Shown here: in pieces, positions 23,118 to 35,503 of the stretch | How positions within the stretch are numbered: the stretch's first letter is position 1 | How the letters are laid out: each line of letters begins with the position of its first letter | Assembly (NCBI GenBank): GCA_030549205.1 | Contig: JAUKTV010000005.1 | Span: 2,046,001-2,110,000 of the forward strand | DNA from: Apiosordaria backusii | Lineage: Eukaryota > Ascomycota > Sordariomycetes > Sordariales > Lasiosphaeriaceae | DNA length: 64,000 nt | Direction: 5' to 3' | The notes under the pieces: generated by a model | What the model was told of the DNA's origin: nothing | What the model saw: only the letters and a program-made list of their open reading frames with translations | Database searches by the model: none | Translations under genes and position numbers: made by a program

Positions 23118-26100
23118 GTCAAAATGTGGACGTCAACCTTTCGACTTTCAAGGAGTCTATGAAGCGGTACAACGGTGATAACACATGGATTAATGGACTG
23201 CCGGCATGACGCCTCGCAGTATATGGGCTATCATCTCTATGTAAGTCTGCCATGGGACCTCATAGTCAGGGGCAATAACTGTGTGCTGGCCAACTGCCTG
23301 TAATTTCACGTCGCCGTAGCGGCGCTGGTTCATTGAATCCTGGCGCTGTTTGTTATGCACGTAGGCGGCCCTTCTATCGCGATATCTGGGCGTTTACACC
23401 AATGGCAGAACACCACCATGATGCTGTGCCGAAGGGAGAAGCTGACGGCGGGTGTCACTGAGCTGCAGAGGGAAGCTTTTCCACAAGGCCGCTTGACTCT
23501 CGCCTCGCACAGGTCATTTCCGCCGACTCCTATACAGGTAGATCTGAATATCCTCGTCAAGCACTCCAATGCTCGAATGCCAGCAGGGGGAAGCCGAGTC
23601 TTTGCGAATCCGAGATGCCAGAAGATCCCGCAGTACACTTGAGCGGTTACCCCCAACCGGCTGTTTTTCATCCCGCTGCGTTTCAACGGCGGGAATGCAC
23701 CACTGGGTAGCAATGAAGGCTCTACTGCAACCTCATCCACGTTGTGGGGGAGGAGCTGCCGCCGACGCCAAGACTCGTGGAAGGTTGATGGAAGACTGTT
23801 GTTTGACCGGTTGTCGGTTGATTGGAGCTGTGCCGCTGGGCGCTCCGAGAGGTGTGATTTTGTATGAGGAATCGTCATCTCCGCCTCGACAGCAGTCATC
23901 ACGGAACTGACCGAAGACCTTCCAGCATTCTGATAGGAGAGGTAAAAGACAAAACACCGGTACCGAGCAATATCAAGACGTCAACTCGCACTTGCGACTC
24001 GTGAAAACCCACGAACGAAGCGCCATCGACACCGTTGCCGACCGGATATCAACGTAAGTGTCTGTGTTGGAATTTGGGACGAGTCCAACCGTATGTGCCG
24101 CTCAGCGTTTGGCGCTTGTTGTGTCTATTGTCCTATTGTCCTACCCAGGACAAAAACGACAATTCCTCATGCGGCGTAGCGGAGATAAAGAGCTTCGCCT
24201 TTGTTTGCGGACAGCTGGCGAGATTTCGAGGTGGATAAGCGGTTGGTGGAAGCGTTCGAGCTTCTTTGATCTTCCTTCTGAGTAAGGCCAAGTTCATGAT
24301 TGTCATTTGATGCTGGAAAGTGATGATGTCGATTCGCAACGGTGAAGTTCTCAAACATCCGCCGTTCAAACGGATGAGATCTGAACAATTGCCAAGTCCC
24401 GAAGCTGCGGCTGAGACAGTGCGAACAGGGCTACCCACCAATCAGAACCGCGGCATCGTAGCCCGATCATTGGCGCAAGCGCGGGTGTCGTCCAAGACCT
24501 GTGAGGCACAGCGCCTCAACACACAGCCACACGTGGGATTTGGCCTGTGCTTACTGAAGAGCCGCCCAAAAGTCCTACGGAGGTCCTACCGTATCCGTAC
24601 CCTGTCCAAAAAGGGTTTAGGTCAGGCACCTGCACTGGATGCTGTGCAGGGCAACATCAGGCATCGAGAACCATCAGTTCCTTTGCTGTTGATTCCCAGT
24701 CCTGCGGCTGGAAGTCTTGCAGCAGCTTCCCCTCACCAGCACTTGGGAGACGGCCCCCACCAACCATCTGAACCACGACGATGCAGTTCAACGGCAGCGA
24801 CCTGAGAGACTGTCTCAGAACTGCCAAGTAGACTCACTTTCATCGGGCACGAAAAACGAAATAAAGAGATGAGAGAGATATAAGCTTGGGGTAGTGTTGG
24901 GCGTGCTGTTGCGGAACACCCCACCAAGCACAGCATCGACTGTGATACGCTCTCCAGGAAGTCCTGGCAAGCGATGCGGATATTTCCAGGTTCCTGATTG
25001 CTTGGTCGGACTCGCTCTCGTCTCCTCAGGAACTCGGGGAGCATAGCCTCTGAGCAGATGCATGCTGCCGAGCCAATCACGTGGGTGCAAGAATCCAGGC
25101 TGCAAAAACAATACCAACCTACTTACTTTGCGATGAAATAACTATCACAGTTTCGATCCTAAAAATCTTAAAAGAATATTTCTACTACTTAGGAACCTGA
25201 AGATCTATTCTGTAGAATTTTATTGAGTCTACTTTAGATTTGGTGGTGTTGTGGTAGCTTGAAGTACTTTAAGCATATCTCTTTTTGTGGTCTGGATTTC
25301 TGCACCCACGTGCCAATTCACCTGGAAGCTTGCCGTCGGTCTGTTGGTTCAACTTGCACAAGAAGAAGAGTGGTCATGATCGCCATTCGTGAGAGATCCG
25401 CGGTCTCATCCACGTCGCTGGTGCTGACCCCGCTGTCCTGCCGCCATGTTTGACCCCTCGTTACCTCAAGCCCAACCCATGTAACCCCTGCCGACCATTT
25501 TTGACACATCCAACTTCAATTGCGGCGAGCCTTCTGCAGGTCAGCAGAGTTCTTGGACAGTGTCAGTTTTGGCCACAAGGACTTGTAGTACCTACCTTCA
25601 ATTGCCAGTGTTGTTTGCTGCTCGTTACGTTAGAGATAAACTCCCTGTCGAGACCTTGAAAAGGTGGTGGGGCTATCGAGTTCCTTCCGCACTTAGCGAG
25701 TCCTAGTGGCAGACGGGAGCACGCAATTGGCCGCCTGAGAAGGAGGCACGAGGCGGGAGTGACAGCATTCCATTTCATAAATGTTGCGCTTTCCAGGGCT
25801 CAACTCGCCGTTTCTGACAGTGAGAAGTGGACTTCACCGCAAAAATACCGTAAAAGATTTCATCACCGTCGCCGGGGATTATACTCTTCTGGTCGAGGAC
25901 CGTTTGCTCTCTGCTTGAAGTAATTCCCTTCTCGGCCCTAGGAAACGACCGCAGAGAAGCCAAAAGTTTCCCGCTTTCAGGTTGTCGCTCCAACCTGGAA
26001 ACACCGTTGCTCAGCCTTACACACCACCCCTGGCTCCCATTGTTAGTGCGGTGAGCTGTGCTGGGCATCCATGCGACAGGAGAGAACCGTCGGTCATCAG

Positions 26101-26532
26101 CCACAGACTACCTCCCCAAACCAGCACACTCTCCCTTTGGGTTCTCAACAGTTGCCCCTGGTTCTTCAAGCAACTTGATTAACTTGATTCCACACGGCCA
26201 CCCCAAGCAGCACCCACGGGAGGTTCTGTCTCTCAAGCAACCTGTGCGAGGCTCGAACCAGCGGCCACCCCCCCAACAAACAACATACCAATAACGAACC
26301 CACCCACTGCAACCTGAGTCTTCCCCCCCGGTTGCGAGGCACCTAATTTTCCCGCTCCTACCCATCCGCCGTTTTCCCCGATTCAGCTCACGGCCAGGTC
26401 TCTCTTGTCCAGCCCTCCAGCAGCCCGCAACCCGCCGCGCGCACACAGCCCACCCTCGCTCACTCTCGCCCCCTCCTTTGCCCTGTCTTCTTTCCCGTTC
26501 TTTTAATACTAAATTTCCCCGACCTTCCCCTT
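23118..26532. other. Gene-poor 3.4-kb region
   Basis: Several short open stretches on both strands show no domain, no consistent splice pattern and no codon bias. An AT-rich patch at 25130-25275 stands out against the background and could be RIP-altered relic DNA. The last several hundred bases, C-rich and T-rich near 26310-26530, look like the promoter and 5' UTR of the Hsp70-like gene. Confidence 0.4.
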
Positions 26533-28994
26533 ATGAGTTCTACGAACTCCCGTTTCAAAGGCTTTCCAGGCTTCGGTAAGCGAAAATCGAGCGGCCCTCC
26601 ACAACAGAACGGGCAGAACGGGAGAGCCAGCCCACACATACCCCAGACCCAGACCCCGCCTCTGGGAGCCCCTCAAATACCGACGCTGTTTCCGTCGCGC
26701 CCGGGTCCTGCCCCGTCGATTGCGTCCAACTCTTCTCAGCAGAGTCTCCCAATGAATCATCCAGGTCCTGGTCCACGACCACCTAGCTATACTCCGCAGA
26801 ACTATCCTCCTGGTCCTCCCGGTCCCGTCGGCCGTACCAGTCCTCTCGCCAACCAAGGCCCGGCTCGCACCCCGCCTTCGCAAATGGTCGGAGGTCCTCC
26901 GCCCATCAACACCGGCGCTCCTCCGGTCGCTGGGTACCCACCGCCTGTGATGGGTGGTGGCCCCCCTCCGCCGCCAGGATATGCCAACCCAACCGGTTAC
27001 CCTCCCCCGCCGCCGCAGCCTACCGGCCCCGTCGCCCCTTATCAGCGCAATGCGGCCGCCGAAGTGGAAGGAAACAGCCGGAGTAAGGCCCAGCTGATTG
27101 TTGGCATCGACTTTGTAGGTAGACCCTTTGAGATGGTGTTCGCATTAGTAGAAGGACTGTGCTGACGAGTCTGGGAACACTCAGGGCACCACATTCTCTG
27201 GCGTGGCCTTTGCGTTCGCCACCAACAACGAGGCGAAGGAAGATATTATTACAGAATGGCCTGGTGCCGGCTCATATACCAAGCAAAAGGTTTGTGGGCT
27301 TGCTTCCTGGGACCGCTATGGCGGCGACCCTACATGCACATGGTTCAGCCACTAACTTCCATCCCAGATCCCCACAGTGCTGTACTATGATCAATACCAA
27401 AAGGTTGTGGGCTGGGGTCCCGATATCGCCGATGCCCTCGCCCCAACAGGATACCCCAAGCCGGGTGTCCAAAAGGTGGAATGGTTCAAGTTGCAGCTGA
27501 TGCTTTCGGGCAACACATATATCGACCCCATCAACCTCCCTCCCCTTCCACCAGGAAAGTCCGAGATTGATGTGGCTGCCGATTATCTCTTCAAGCTCCG
27601 CCAGGCTATGAGAGCGGCTCTCCAGAAGACTCTGGGTGAGGTGTTCAACCGTGAGGAGCGAAATATCCGTTACTACCTGACAGTGCCCGCCATCTGGAAC
27701 GATGCTGGCAAGGCTGCCACAAGAGCCGCTGCCATCCAGGCCGGTTTCCTTCGTGACGAGAATGACAACCGCCTTACGCTGGTCAGCGAACCTGAGGCTG
27801 CTGCTTTGTTCTGCTCCAAGACTGGTCTCCTGAATCTCAAGGTGCACGATGCCGTCCTGATTGTGGACTGCGGTGGTGGCACCGTCGATTTGATTGCCTA
27901 CGAAGTCGAAGATGAGAACCCCTTCACCGTGGCCGAGTGCACAGCCGGTTCTGGTGACTCTTGCGGTTCGACCGCCCTCAACCGCAACTTCAGCAACATC
28001 CTCCGGACCAAGATTCGGAAGATGAAGTTGCCCGACGGTTCCAAGACCGCGGGCCGTGTCTATGCCAAGTGTATCATGGACTTCGAGAACCGCATCAAGG
28101 CCGATTTCCGAAATAACGGTCAGAAGTGGGCTGTCGACGTCGGCATTGAGGCCGAATTCCCAGAGGCCGGCATCGAGGAAGGCTACATGACTTTCACTAA
28201 TGAGGAGATCTTGCAATGCTTCGAGCCCGTTGTTAACCGCATCCTGGAACTCGTCCGCAACCAGATTATCGCCATTCAGGCGCAGAACAGGACACTGCAG
28301 AACATCCTGGTCGTTGGTGGCTTCGGTGCTTCCGAATACCTGTTCCAGCAGATCAAGTTGCACGTCCCGCCTCAGTTCCAGTCCAAGGTTGTCCGGCCCA
28401 TGGATTCCGTCGCTGCTATTGTCAAGGGTGCCGTCACTGCTGGCATTACCGAAAGAGTTATCACACACCGTGTTGCCCGCCGTCACTATCTGATGGCCAC
28501 TTTGCAGCCCTTCAAGGAGGGATATCACCCTGAGGCTTATCGTGTGCCCTCGCTGGATGGAAAGGACCGCTGCAAGTTCACTCGGCAAATCTTCGTGCAA
28601 AAGGGCCAAAAGGTCAAGATTGGCGAGCCCGTCAAGGTATCCTTCTTCCGACAAGTCGCCCCTGGCGCCACCCTCATGTACGAAGATATCCTGTACGCCT
28701 GCGACGACGATGTTTGCCCAGAGTACACCAAGGATCCTAGTAAGTTCACTGCCAGCCCAACTTTGTCAGAGTTTAATATTAACCATTTCAACAGGAATCA
28801 AGGAGGTCGTTACTCTTACGTCGGACTTGTCACGCAAGAACTTGGAGAAGGATTTCGAGAGAATGGACACACCACAAGGCACCTTCTACCGTGTCTACTT
28901 TGACATTTATCTCACCCTGGACGGCTCAGAGTTCAGCGCTGAGCTTGTGTGCCAGGGCGAAGTCATGGGCCGGTGCCGCGCTAGGTTCAGGTAA
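26533..28994 (+). CDS. Hsp70-like ATPase (HSPA12-type) with Pro-rich N-terminus
   Basis: Exons are 26533-27114, 27185-27289, 27368-28739 and 28795-28994, all in phase (total 753 codons with stop, 752 aa). Residues 1-170 are Pro/Gly/Gln-rich and disordered. The actin-like ATPase fold then starts at LIVGIDFGTTFSGVAFAF (phosphate 1), continues with LIVDCGGGTVDLIAYEV (phosphate 2) and ILVVGGFGASEYLFQQIK (adenosine motif), and keeps SEPEAAALF. The C-terminal part does not look like a classical Hsp70 peptide-binding domain, which is the HSPA12 pattern. Such proteins are numerous in filamentous fungi and mostly uncharacterised; chaperone activity is not assured. The second exon boundary splits the GIDF/GTT motif, which strongly supports the splice model. 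Confidence 0.9.
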
Positions 28995-30115
28995 ATGTTG
29001 GAAGTATTGATGGAGTTGCTGCTTTTGATTTTCACATTGCATCGGATCTCAACAATGATACCTCTTTGAAGTAAAATGGGCGTGTTTATTCGCATACTTG
29101 GCAATGGGATTTGTGTGGTTGAGAGGTAGAGGGCCGATATATAGGACAGGGATTTGCTTGAAGGAAGACAAGAATTGAGCAGAGATAATTATCATCCGGA
29201 GTGTACATCGAAATAGGGACGACTCAAGAGACGAGATGGAGATCCTGCAACATCGGATTGTTCGATTCAGGCAGACAACACCCAACTTGGGCACGATACG
29301 AGGAGGTTGGCATTTTCAGCGGGATTCAAGCGGAAAGGAACATGGCAATATGCCTGTTGTTTGTCTCAGTTATGATAGATAACGCGATCAGCTTTGGTAA
29401 TGATCTTTTGATAGCAACTATGCTTGAATTTGATGATGCATTTCTGGAAGGGCCTCTTGTTGATTTGGGTGGGCGATGACGTCGGCAGTCCCATCCCCAC
29501 ATGCAAGCACTCATAGGGCTGGAAAGTTGCTTGGACCAAGGCAGATTGGTTGCCGCTGCCCACAGGGGTCACCCGTGTCACACCACGAGACTTGGACGAC
29601 TTGAGCCGACGACCAATCGTTCCTGCGGGACCTTCCACCCCTTGGATTGACCACACCCATACCTGCCATGTTGCCCCTGATATCAGAAACTTGCCAACAC
29701 TTCGGTAGGGAAGATGGCAAGACAAGTCAGGTCCTGCCTTCCACTGGCGGGAAGTATGGCGGCCTCGGAATTCTTGGTCATTGGCAAGCAGAGCGGCAAG
29801 CCAAGATGGCTTCGCTTGTCTCCTTCTCTCTCTCTTTCTCCTTTGCGTCTTCTTGATAGTCGGTCGGCCAACGACACTCTCTTGTTTTTTCTTGGAATTT
29901 GCGAAATACATGATCTCTCCTTTACGCAAAACCTCTCTCTCCTTGGCCGAAAAAAGCGTGCTCGTTTCCTTTTTGTTTTCTTTATCCTGGTGTTTCTCTT
30001 ATTCGGCCTTCTCCCTCAAGTTCTTCTAGACGCATCAATATATCCCGACTTTCCCTACTTCCTATTGTTTCCTACTATAAGAAGGTCGTGTTACGAAGAG
30101 AGAGAATAACCCACA
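28995..30115. other. Intergenic region upstream of the thaumatin-like gene
   Basis: Hsp70-like 3' flank and thaumatin-like promoter. The T/C-rich stretch 29820-30060 is typical of fungal core promoters and 5' UTRs. No gene recognised. Confidence 0.45.
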
Positions 30116-31634
30116 ATGTCTCAAACAGTCGATGGACGAGGGGCATGCTGTCGACAAAACAAGGCCACCGGCACAATGGTAGTCACTGGGCAAGTCAAGA
30201 CGACCCAAGTTGTTGTTGACCCTACACCATCGCCCCCTCGCAAGAAAAAGCACCGCGGCAAACGTCTAAAAAGACTCATGCTAGCACCTTTGACACTTTT
30301 CGGAGGAGGCAAGGCGTCCGCCACCATCACCGTAACAGTCTACGGCGGCCCAGGAAGCATCTCCGGACCTGGCCCAACAATCTTCAACAACACTATCACC
30401 AGCAGCAGCGCAGCCATCACATCCTCCTCTCAACCTCAACCAGAACCTGATTCGAACAGCCCAACCCCCATCCCTTTGCTGGTTACCAACAACTGCGGCG
30501 AGACGATCTGGCCCGGCATCGGCACTCAAAACGGCATCGGTCCAGGAACGGGAGGGTTTGAACTCGCTCCGGGAGCCTCGAAGCAAATGTATGTTAGTCC
30601 TGACTGGCAGGGCAGAGTCTGGGGGAGGACAAACTGCTCGTTTAACGCTGATGGTACTGGTCCGAGTAACCTCAATGGTGTCAATGGGGCGGGGGCGGCG
30701 TGTTTGACGGGGGATTGTTTTGCTCAGTTGGACTGTCAGTTCACGGTGAGTTTTCCCCTTTTTATGCTGGAGCAAAGCTACCCACCCCATCACTTGATGT
30801 TAACCTCCAATTCTAGGGCGCCGTCCCAGTAACCCTAGCCGAATTCAACCTCATTGGCGGCATGGACGGCAAGCAAACCTTTTACGACATTTCCCTCGTA
30901 GACGGGTACAACATCCCCTTGGCAATTATTTACATTCCCGCCCGCAACACCTCCTGGATCCCCCCCAACCTAACCAACGCGGCTTGTATTGCCTCGAGCG
31001 GGTACCTCTCGGAGCCCTCTAGTACCGGTACTTTTTTCTCCAATTCCTCTTTTCCCATCCCTCTAGAGACGGTACAAACCAATCCCACGGTCGCTAGGTG
31101 GTGTCCCTGGGATCTGCAAAAATACCCGCCTTCCAAACCAGGCAGTGGGATTTATCCCTATCCCGACGACAAGATTGAGCGACCAATCTTTGATCCTTGT
31201 TTGTCTGCGTGTGCAAAGACGAATGCTCCGCAGGATTGCTGCACGGGGGACTTCAACGGGCCGGAGGTCTGCCGGCCGAGTTTGTACTCTGAGATGGCGA
31301 AGAGCGTTTGCCCGGATGCGTACTCGTATGCGTTTGATGACCAGACGAGCACGTTTATTATTCCGGCGGGGGTGGATGGGAGGTGAGGTTTTGTCCGGTG
31401 GGGAGGTCGACGAATATACTGGAGGTTTTTGGGAAGGAGCTGAGGAGTTTGGCGTCGGGGGGTTGGAATCCTGACAAGGGGACTGTGGAGAGGGTGAGGG
31501 GGTTGGTGGGGAATAAGAGTTATATTGAGAGTGTGAATCCTGTGAGGGGTGGGGGATCGAGAGTGAGGGGGGTGGGATGGGGGTTGGTGTTGGGGGGGAT
31601 GTTGATGGTTGTTGTTGGGGGGATGGTGTTTTGA
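30116..31634 (+). CDS. Thaumatin-like protein (frame broken in a G-run)
   Basis: Exon 1 is 30116-30745 and exon 2 starts at 30817 (GTGAGT donor, TTCTAG acceptor, phase 0). From about residue 120 the sequence is a thaumatin-like domain: LLVTNNCGETIWPGIGTQNG, GFELAPGASKQMYVSPDWQG with RVWGRTNCSF, TGDCFAQLDCQFTG, AEFNLIGG with YDISLVDGYN, and a Cys-rich CLSACAKT...DCCTGDF segment. The frame stops at 31386, but the family continues at once in another frame with FCPVGRSTNILEV and ends at 31634. The span 30817-31634 is 818 nt, one base short. The coding strand has five G at about 31366-31370 where six give the expected Gly-Gly-Trp-Glu-Val. The C-terminus is hydrophobic (VGWGLVLGGMLMVVVGGMVF), fitting a membrane or GPI anchor. 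The N-terminus is basic with no typical signal peptide, which is odd for this family. Role inferred: cell-wall or beta-glucan associated. Confidence 0.85.
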
Positions 31635-32048
31635 TGTGATGGGGAACGGTGGTTGATGGGGATGATTGTAACGAGGACAAAGTTTGATACCCCCTTTTCG
31701 ACGCTCTTTCTGTAGATTGTATACCCGGCTTGGATTCAGCTTTGACTATAGGGCTGCTGTTTGAGTGCTGTATGTAAACCTGTGTATATTAGTATGATCG
31801 ATTTGGCGGGTTGTGAATAGACGATCTTTCACCATAAATACCCGATTTGCCTCGAAATGTTGGAACGCAGAAAATGATCAGACTTGCCCCTGGCAAATCA
31901 TAATGTATTTGTCTTGGTTTGTCGCCATAGATCTATGTTTCTGACTCGAAACAAACAAACAAACAAAAATGCCCAAGGATGCTTCGCTGTTTTAATGTAA
32001 ACATCATTACCCCCATGTAACATTGTATCGCTCATAACAACCCTTCCT
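31635..32048. other. Convergent 3' flanks
   Basis: Between the thaumatin-like gene (plus) and the small ankyrin gene (minus). It includes an (AAAC)-type run near 31950. No gene. Confidence 0.5.
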
Positions 32049-32755
32049 CTACTTCCTCTTCTCCTTCCTCCTCCTCTCCCACTCGGCCCTCTCCTCATCA
32101 TCACTCCCACTGAACTCGGCATCATCATCATCATCATCACTCTCCTCTTGCTGCTGCTGAGCCACGAGCTTGCTCCCCCCCTTGACATCCCCCACCTCGA
32201 CAAAATCCCCCTGGTTCAAACTGGCATACTCGTGCTTCCTAATCAGCTCTTTGAGCGGCTCATTCCTCGGATCCACCAGCTGCAGCGGCGTCAACCCTCC
32301 TTTGTTTTTGATCCGCGGGTTGCTCCCAGCCTCGAGCATCATGTCGATTAGCGCGTTACCAAACTCGCGCTGCTCGGGGGGTTCGGAGTTGATCCACCTG
32401 ATGGCGGTGTGCAAGGGGGTGTCGCCCTCGAGGCGGTTGACTGGGTCGCACTCGAAGCCGGGCTGGTCGAGGAGGGTGTCGATTATTTCGTAGTGGCCGC
32501 GGGAGGCGGCTTCGTGGTAGAGGTGGTTGCCCATTACGGTGGTGGTGTTGTTTAGGAGGGCGGCGGAGGCGGCTTCGTCGTCGGCGGGGAGGAGGGAGAG
32601 GAGGAGGGAGGGGTTGTTGGAGCGGCAGGAGGCGATGAGGAGTTCGGAGGTTGAGGCGCCCTGGATTGGTGGTGTTAGAAGGGGGGGTTGGGGGTATGGG
32701 GGCGGGGAGGGGAGGGACGGACCTCGTGGGACTCTTCTTCTTTGGGGGGGGGCAT
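32049..32755 (-). CDS. Small ankyrin-repeat protein with acidic C-terminus
   Basis: Exon 1 is 32755-32723 (MPPPKEEESHE) and exon 2 is 32660-32049. A 62-nt intron (GTCCGT donor, TTCTAAC branch site, ATCCAG acceptor) joins them, giving 214 aa. Three to four ankyrin repeats fill residues 15-150: STSELLIASCRSNNPSLLLS, NHLYHEAASRGHYEIIDTLL, GDTPLHTAIRWIN and GGLTPLQLVDP. The tail is acidic (SDDDDDDAEF, SDDEERAEW) and ends in a basic cluster (RRRKEKRK). Size, repeat number and charged tail resemble yeast Yar1, a chaperone of ribosomal protein S3, but the match is not strong enough to assign that role. Confidence 0.82.
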
Positions 32756-33748
32756 GGTTGGATGTGTAGGTAGCAGACGGATAGGTTGCGGGTTGAAGGT
32801 GATAGGAGGGGATAGCGAGGGGGCTTGGATTCGGAAGCTGTGGAACGAATGGTAGGGAGAAGAAGTAGGAGTTTGAGAAAACAACAGTGAAAACACAAGA
32901 GGTTGCTCTGCTTTGGAGAGTGAGTTCGAGTCCAAAAAATTATTGAGAGCAAGGCTCAAGCAACCAACCAACTGCGCGGCTGTCAAAAGTTATGTGCTTT
33001 AGATTACGGTCAGGAGGTGGCAGTGTGTGTTACCACTGATGACCCGACACCAATTCCCAGCACCCCGCCAGGTACCCAGCGACCTCAGTCCACTCCGATA
33101 AGGCCCGGCTCAGCGATAAGGGAGATCCCTGCAGGACCGAGGGTTCGGGTTGGCGGGGTTGGAAAGTGTTGTTAGTTATCGGGTCTCACCTTGAGGTCTT
33201 GCGTGCATTTGGACATTAGGAAGAGAGTGATCACTGGGCGAAGAGAGAGCGGAGTAAATGGTCTTCGTCAAGAGATAATTTGAGGTATGTTTAGGGCACA
33301 AATTTTCCTTTCTGGTCATAGAGTGTTAGTGTAGCGTATAAGAGGAGCCATCAAAGTACGCGTAGTCTTACTCTCATCTGAAGGCGTTTGATGGATGTTA
33401 TGCCATGAAATATCCAGCTCTGGTTGATACCCAACCTCATTTGTTCAAGGCGAACGAGATGAACGTCTGAACTGTACTCAGCGCAGTCGAATTAGCCAAG
33501 TCACATTTGATATGTTGTTGATGTTACATGGTTGAGTTCATCAACTAAGGTTACCAGCGGGGCGGTTCACCCCAGACAATTTTTTCGTGACAAGCTCCAG
33601 GGTCGCCGACGACTCACTCACACTTCATCCAGTCACTCAAACTCAACCACATCCATCTCAAAAATACCAAACAGCATCATTTCTCTTCAGAAACATACCC
33701 CCTTCAGTATCCCAAACATTTTCGTAAACAACTGCCAAAACCGCCAAA
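32756..33748. promoter_or_regulatory. Divergent promoter region, ankyrin gene and RPC11
   Basis: About 1 kb between divergent start codons. No coding evidence and no specific element claimed. Confidence 0.4.
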
Positions 33749-34216
33749 ATGCCCATCCTTTGTAAGATCAAATCCTATCCCACCTTGGCCATATCACACA
33801 TCAACATCAGTCACCAACTAACCGTCCCAAAGTCTGCCCCTACTGCGCAAACATGCTCATCCTCTCCCGGATGGACACAGGCGGCAACCGCGTAGAATGC
33901 CGCACCTGTCCCTACCAGCACGCCATCGAGAGGCCGTACTACTCCCGCAAGGTCTTCCCCAAGGTCGAAAAAGAAGACTTGTTCGGCGGCCCAGACGCCT
34001 GGGCCAACGCGCAAAAGCAAAAAGTGCAGTGCTCGTCTCCCGACTGCAACGGTGGGGAGGCCGCTTTCTTCCAGGTGCAGATCCGGTCTGCGGATGAGCC
34101 CATGACTACGTTTTATCGGGTATGTTTTTTTACTGATTGGGATGTGGAAATGGGATGTAGGCTAACGGTGGTGGTGATAGTGCTTGACTTGTGGGAAGAA
34201 CTGGAGAGAGAACTGA
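33749..34216 (+). CDS. RNA polymerase III subunit RPC11 (RPC10), TFIIS-like
   Basis: Exons are 33749-33761 (13 nt), 33833-34119 and 34181-34216, all in phase, giving 111 aa. The first exon is a micro-exon ending inside the Phe codon of MPILFCPYC. The N-terminal zinc ribbon is CPYC...CRTCPYQH; the C-terminal TFIIS-type ribbon is CSSPDCNGGEAAFFQVQIRS, then the catalytic hairpin RSADEPMT, then CLTCGKNWREN. The adjacent Asp-Glu in the hairpin stimulates transcript cleavage by Pol III and is kept. The length equals the family norm (about 108-110 aa). Needed for proofreading, termination and reinitiation on tRNA and 5S genes. Confidence 0.95.
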
Positions 34217-34611
34217 TTTTTCATGTGGGGTGGGACTTTGGGAGATGGTTTCATTTACTGTGAGGAAGATAAAAGTTTATTGGGGGGGAAGCATCGCATG
34301 GAGTTTTGGTTATGGGGGTATCTTGATTATTATTTGGTGGTTGGCGTTAATGCTGGTAGATATCAACGGAGGCACATCTCTCTCACCGAGAGACCGCCTG
34401 GACAATATATATGCATTACCCATGTGTTCAACCATATCGCGCTCCTTGACTGCCGGGTTGCCGTGGTTCTTGATAGATGCGATCATCCCAGAAGACATCT
34501 CCTCATGGCGCATCCGTTTTGTACAGATCGCCGGTCTATGTGCTCTCAACGGCACGGCGCGGCTAGTTTAGGGTCGTTTCTTGTCGTCTCTCACGATGTC
34601 CTGGTTGCTGC
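34217..34611. other. Convergent 3' flanks of RPC11 and MED31
   Basis: 395 bp with no gene or repeat recognised. Confidence 0.5.
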
Positions 34612-35058
34612 TCAACCCTCGCGATGCCACTCCACCGCAGCCTTCATCCCCTCCGTAACCAGAGCATGCGTCAAGTTCGGCGACAGGATGTCTTTTCTAA
34701 AGCGCTCCACCTGAAGAAGCTCCAGCATCTTCAGACACGAGGTAGGATAGGTGATGTACTGGAGATATGGGGGGCGCGTCCAGTACTGCAGGTAATCGAG
34801 GTACGCAACGAAGGCGGGATTCTGGAGAAATTTTCGGGAGGCCAGGTAGTTAACGTATTCTGGGTTCCCTAGGGCTTGAACAAACTGCCGAGAGTCAGCC
34901 AAAGCGAATCAAACATGGTGGTCGGGAGGGTGTTTGCTAACCTCCAATTCCAGCTCGAAACGTGTATGGCCGCCGTACTTTGGCTCCTGCGAGGTCGCGT
35001 CGGGCAGCGGAGGGGGATCTTGGGCGGAGCTGCCTACTGACATTGGTTCGGATGCCAT
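34612..35058 (-). CDS. Mediator complex subunit 31
   Basis: Exon 1 is 35058-34942 and exon 2 is 34884-34612, joined in phase 0 (GTTAGC donor, GCTGAC branch site, CGGCAG acceptor), giving 129 aa. The conserved Soh1/MED31 core is complete: RFELELEFVQALGNPEYVNY, LASRKFLQNPAFVAYLDYLQ, YWTRPPYLQYITYPTSCLKM and LELLQVERFRKDI. It sits in the Mediator middle module, near MED7, and supports Pol II transcription in the nucleus. The N-terminal 30 residues are a variable Pro-rich lead. It is convergent with RPC11 and divergent from signal peptide peptidase. Confidence 0.95.
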
Positions 35059-35503
35059 ATTTTTCGGTCGTTTTGTATGCGTTTGGGAGACGACGTCGCT
35101 GATCGGGCAGGAAAATCGTCAGTCGAGTGGTTGGTTATCAAGGTGCTTGTGTGACGCAGTTGTTCAAGTCAAGGTGTGAAAGCTGCCAGGGAAGAGCCGC
35201 TGAAAGCGGGGAGCTTCGGCAGCCTCACTGCGCTAAATTAGGCCGCGTTCAGGGATAAATCGCCCCGCCTGCAGGGCTGCAGCTGCCCGTTACAGCGACA
35301 GTACGTACCGATTGAACAGCACGCAGCCTGTTGAACTTCAAGAGAACAACACATTTGTGGCAGATAATACGACCAGGGCTCGTATATATCTGCGCTCACA
35401 ACAATCCTTACGGCAGCCTAGCCCCAGGATCCTTCGTTAGTGAGAATATCGCTCATTTTCATTCCGACAGCCTTCGGCCCTGGAGGCCCGCCCGTCCCTG
35501 AAG
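35059..35503. promoter_or_regulatory. Divergent promoter of MED31 and signal peptide peptidase
   Basis: 445 bp between divergent starts; no specific element is claimed. Confidence 0.4.

Noticed and set aside
26245..26265. B-box-like GGTTCGAGCC on the minus strand upstream of the Hsp70-like gene
   Set aside because: No cloverleaf or clear A-box can be found around it.
27272..28654. 460-codon open frame antisense to the Hsp70-like gene
   Set aside because: It lies entirely opposite a well-supported multi-exon gene and has no domain; it reflects GC-rich codon use of the sense gene.
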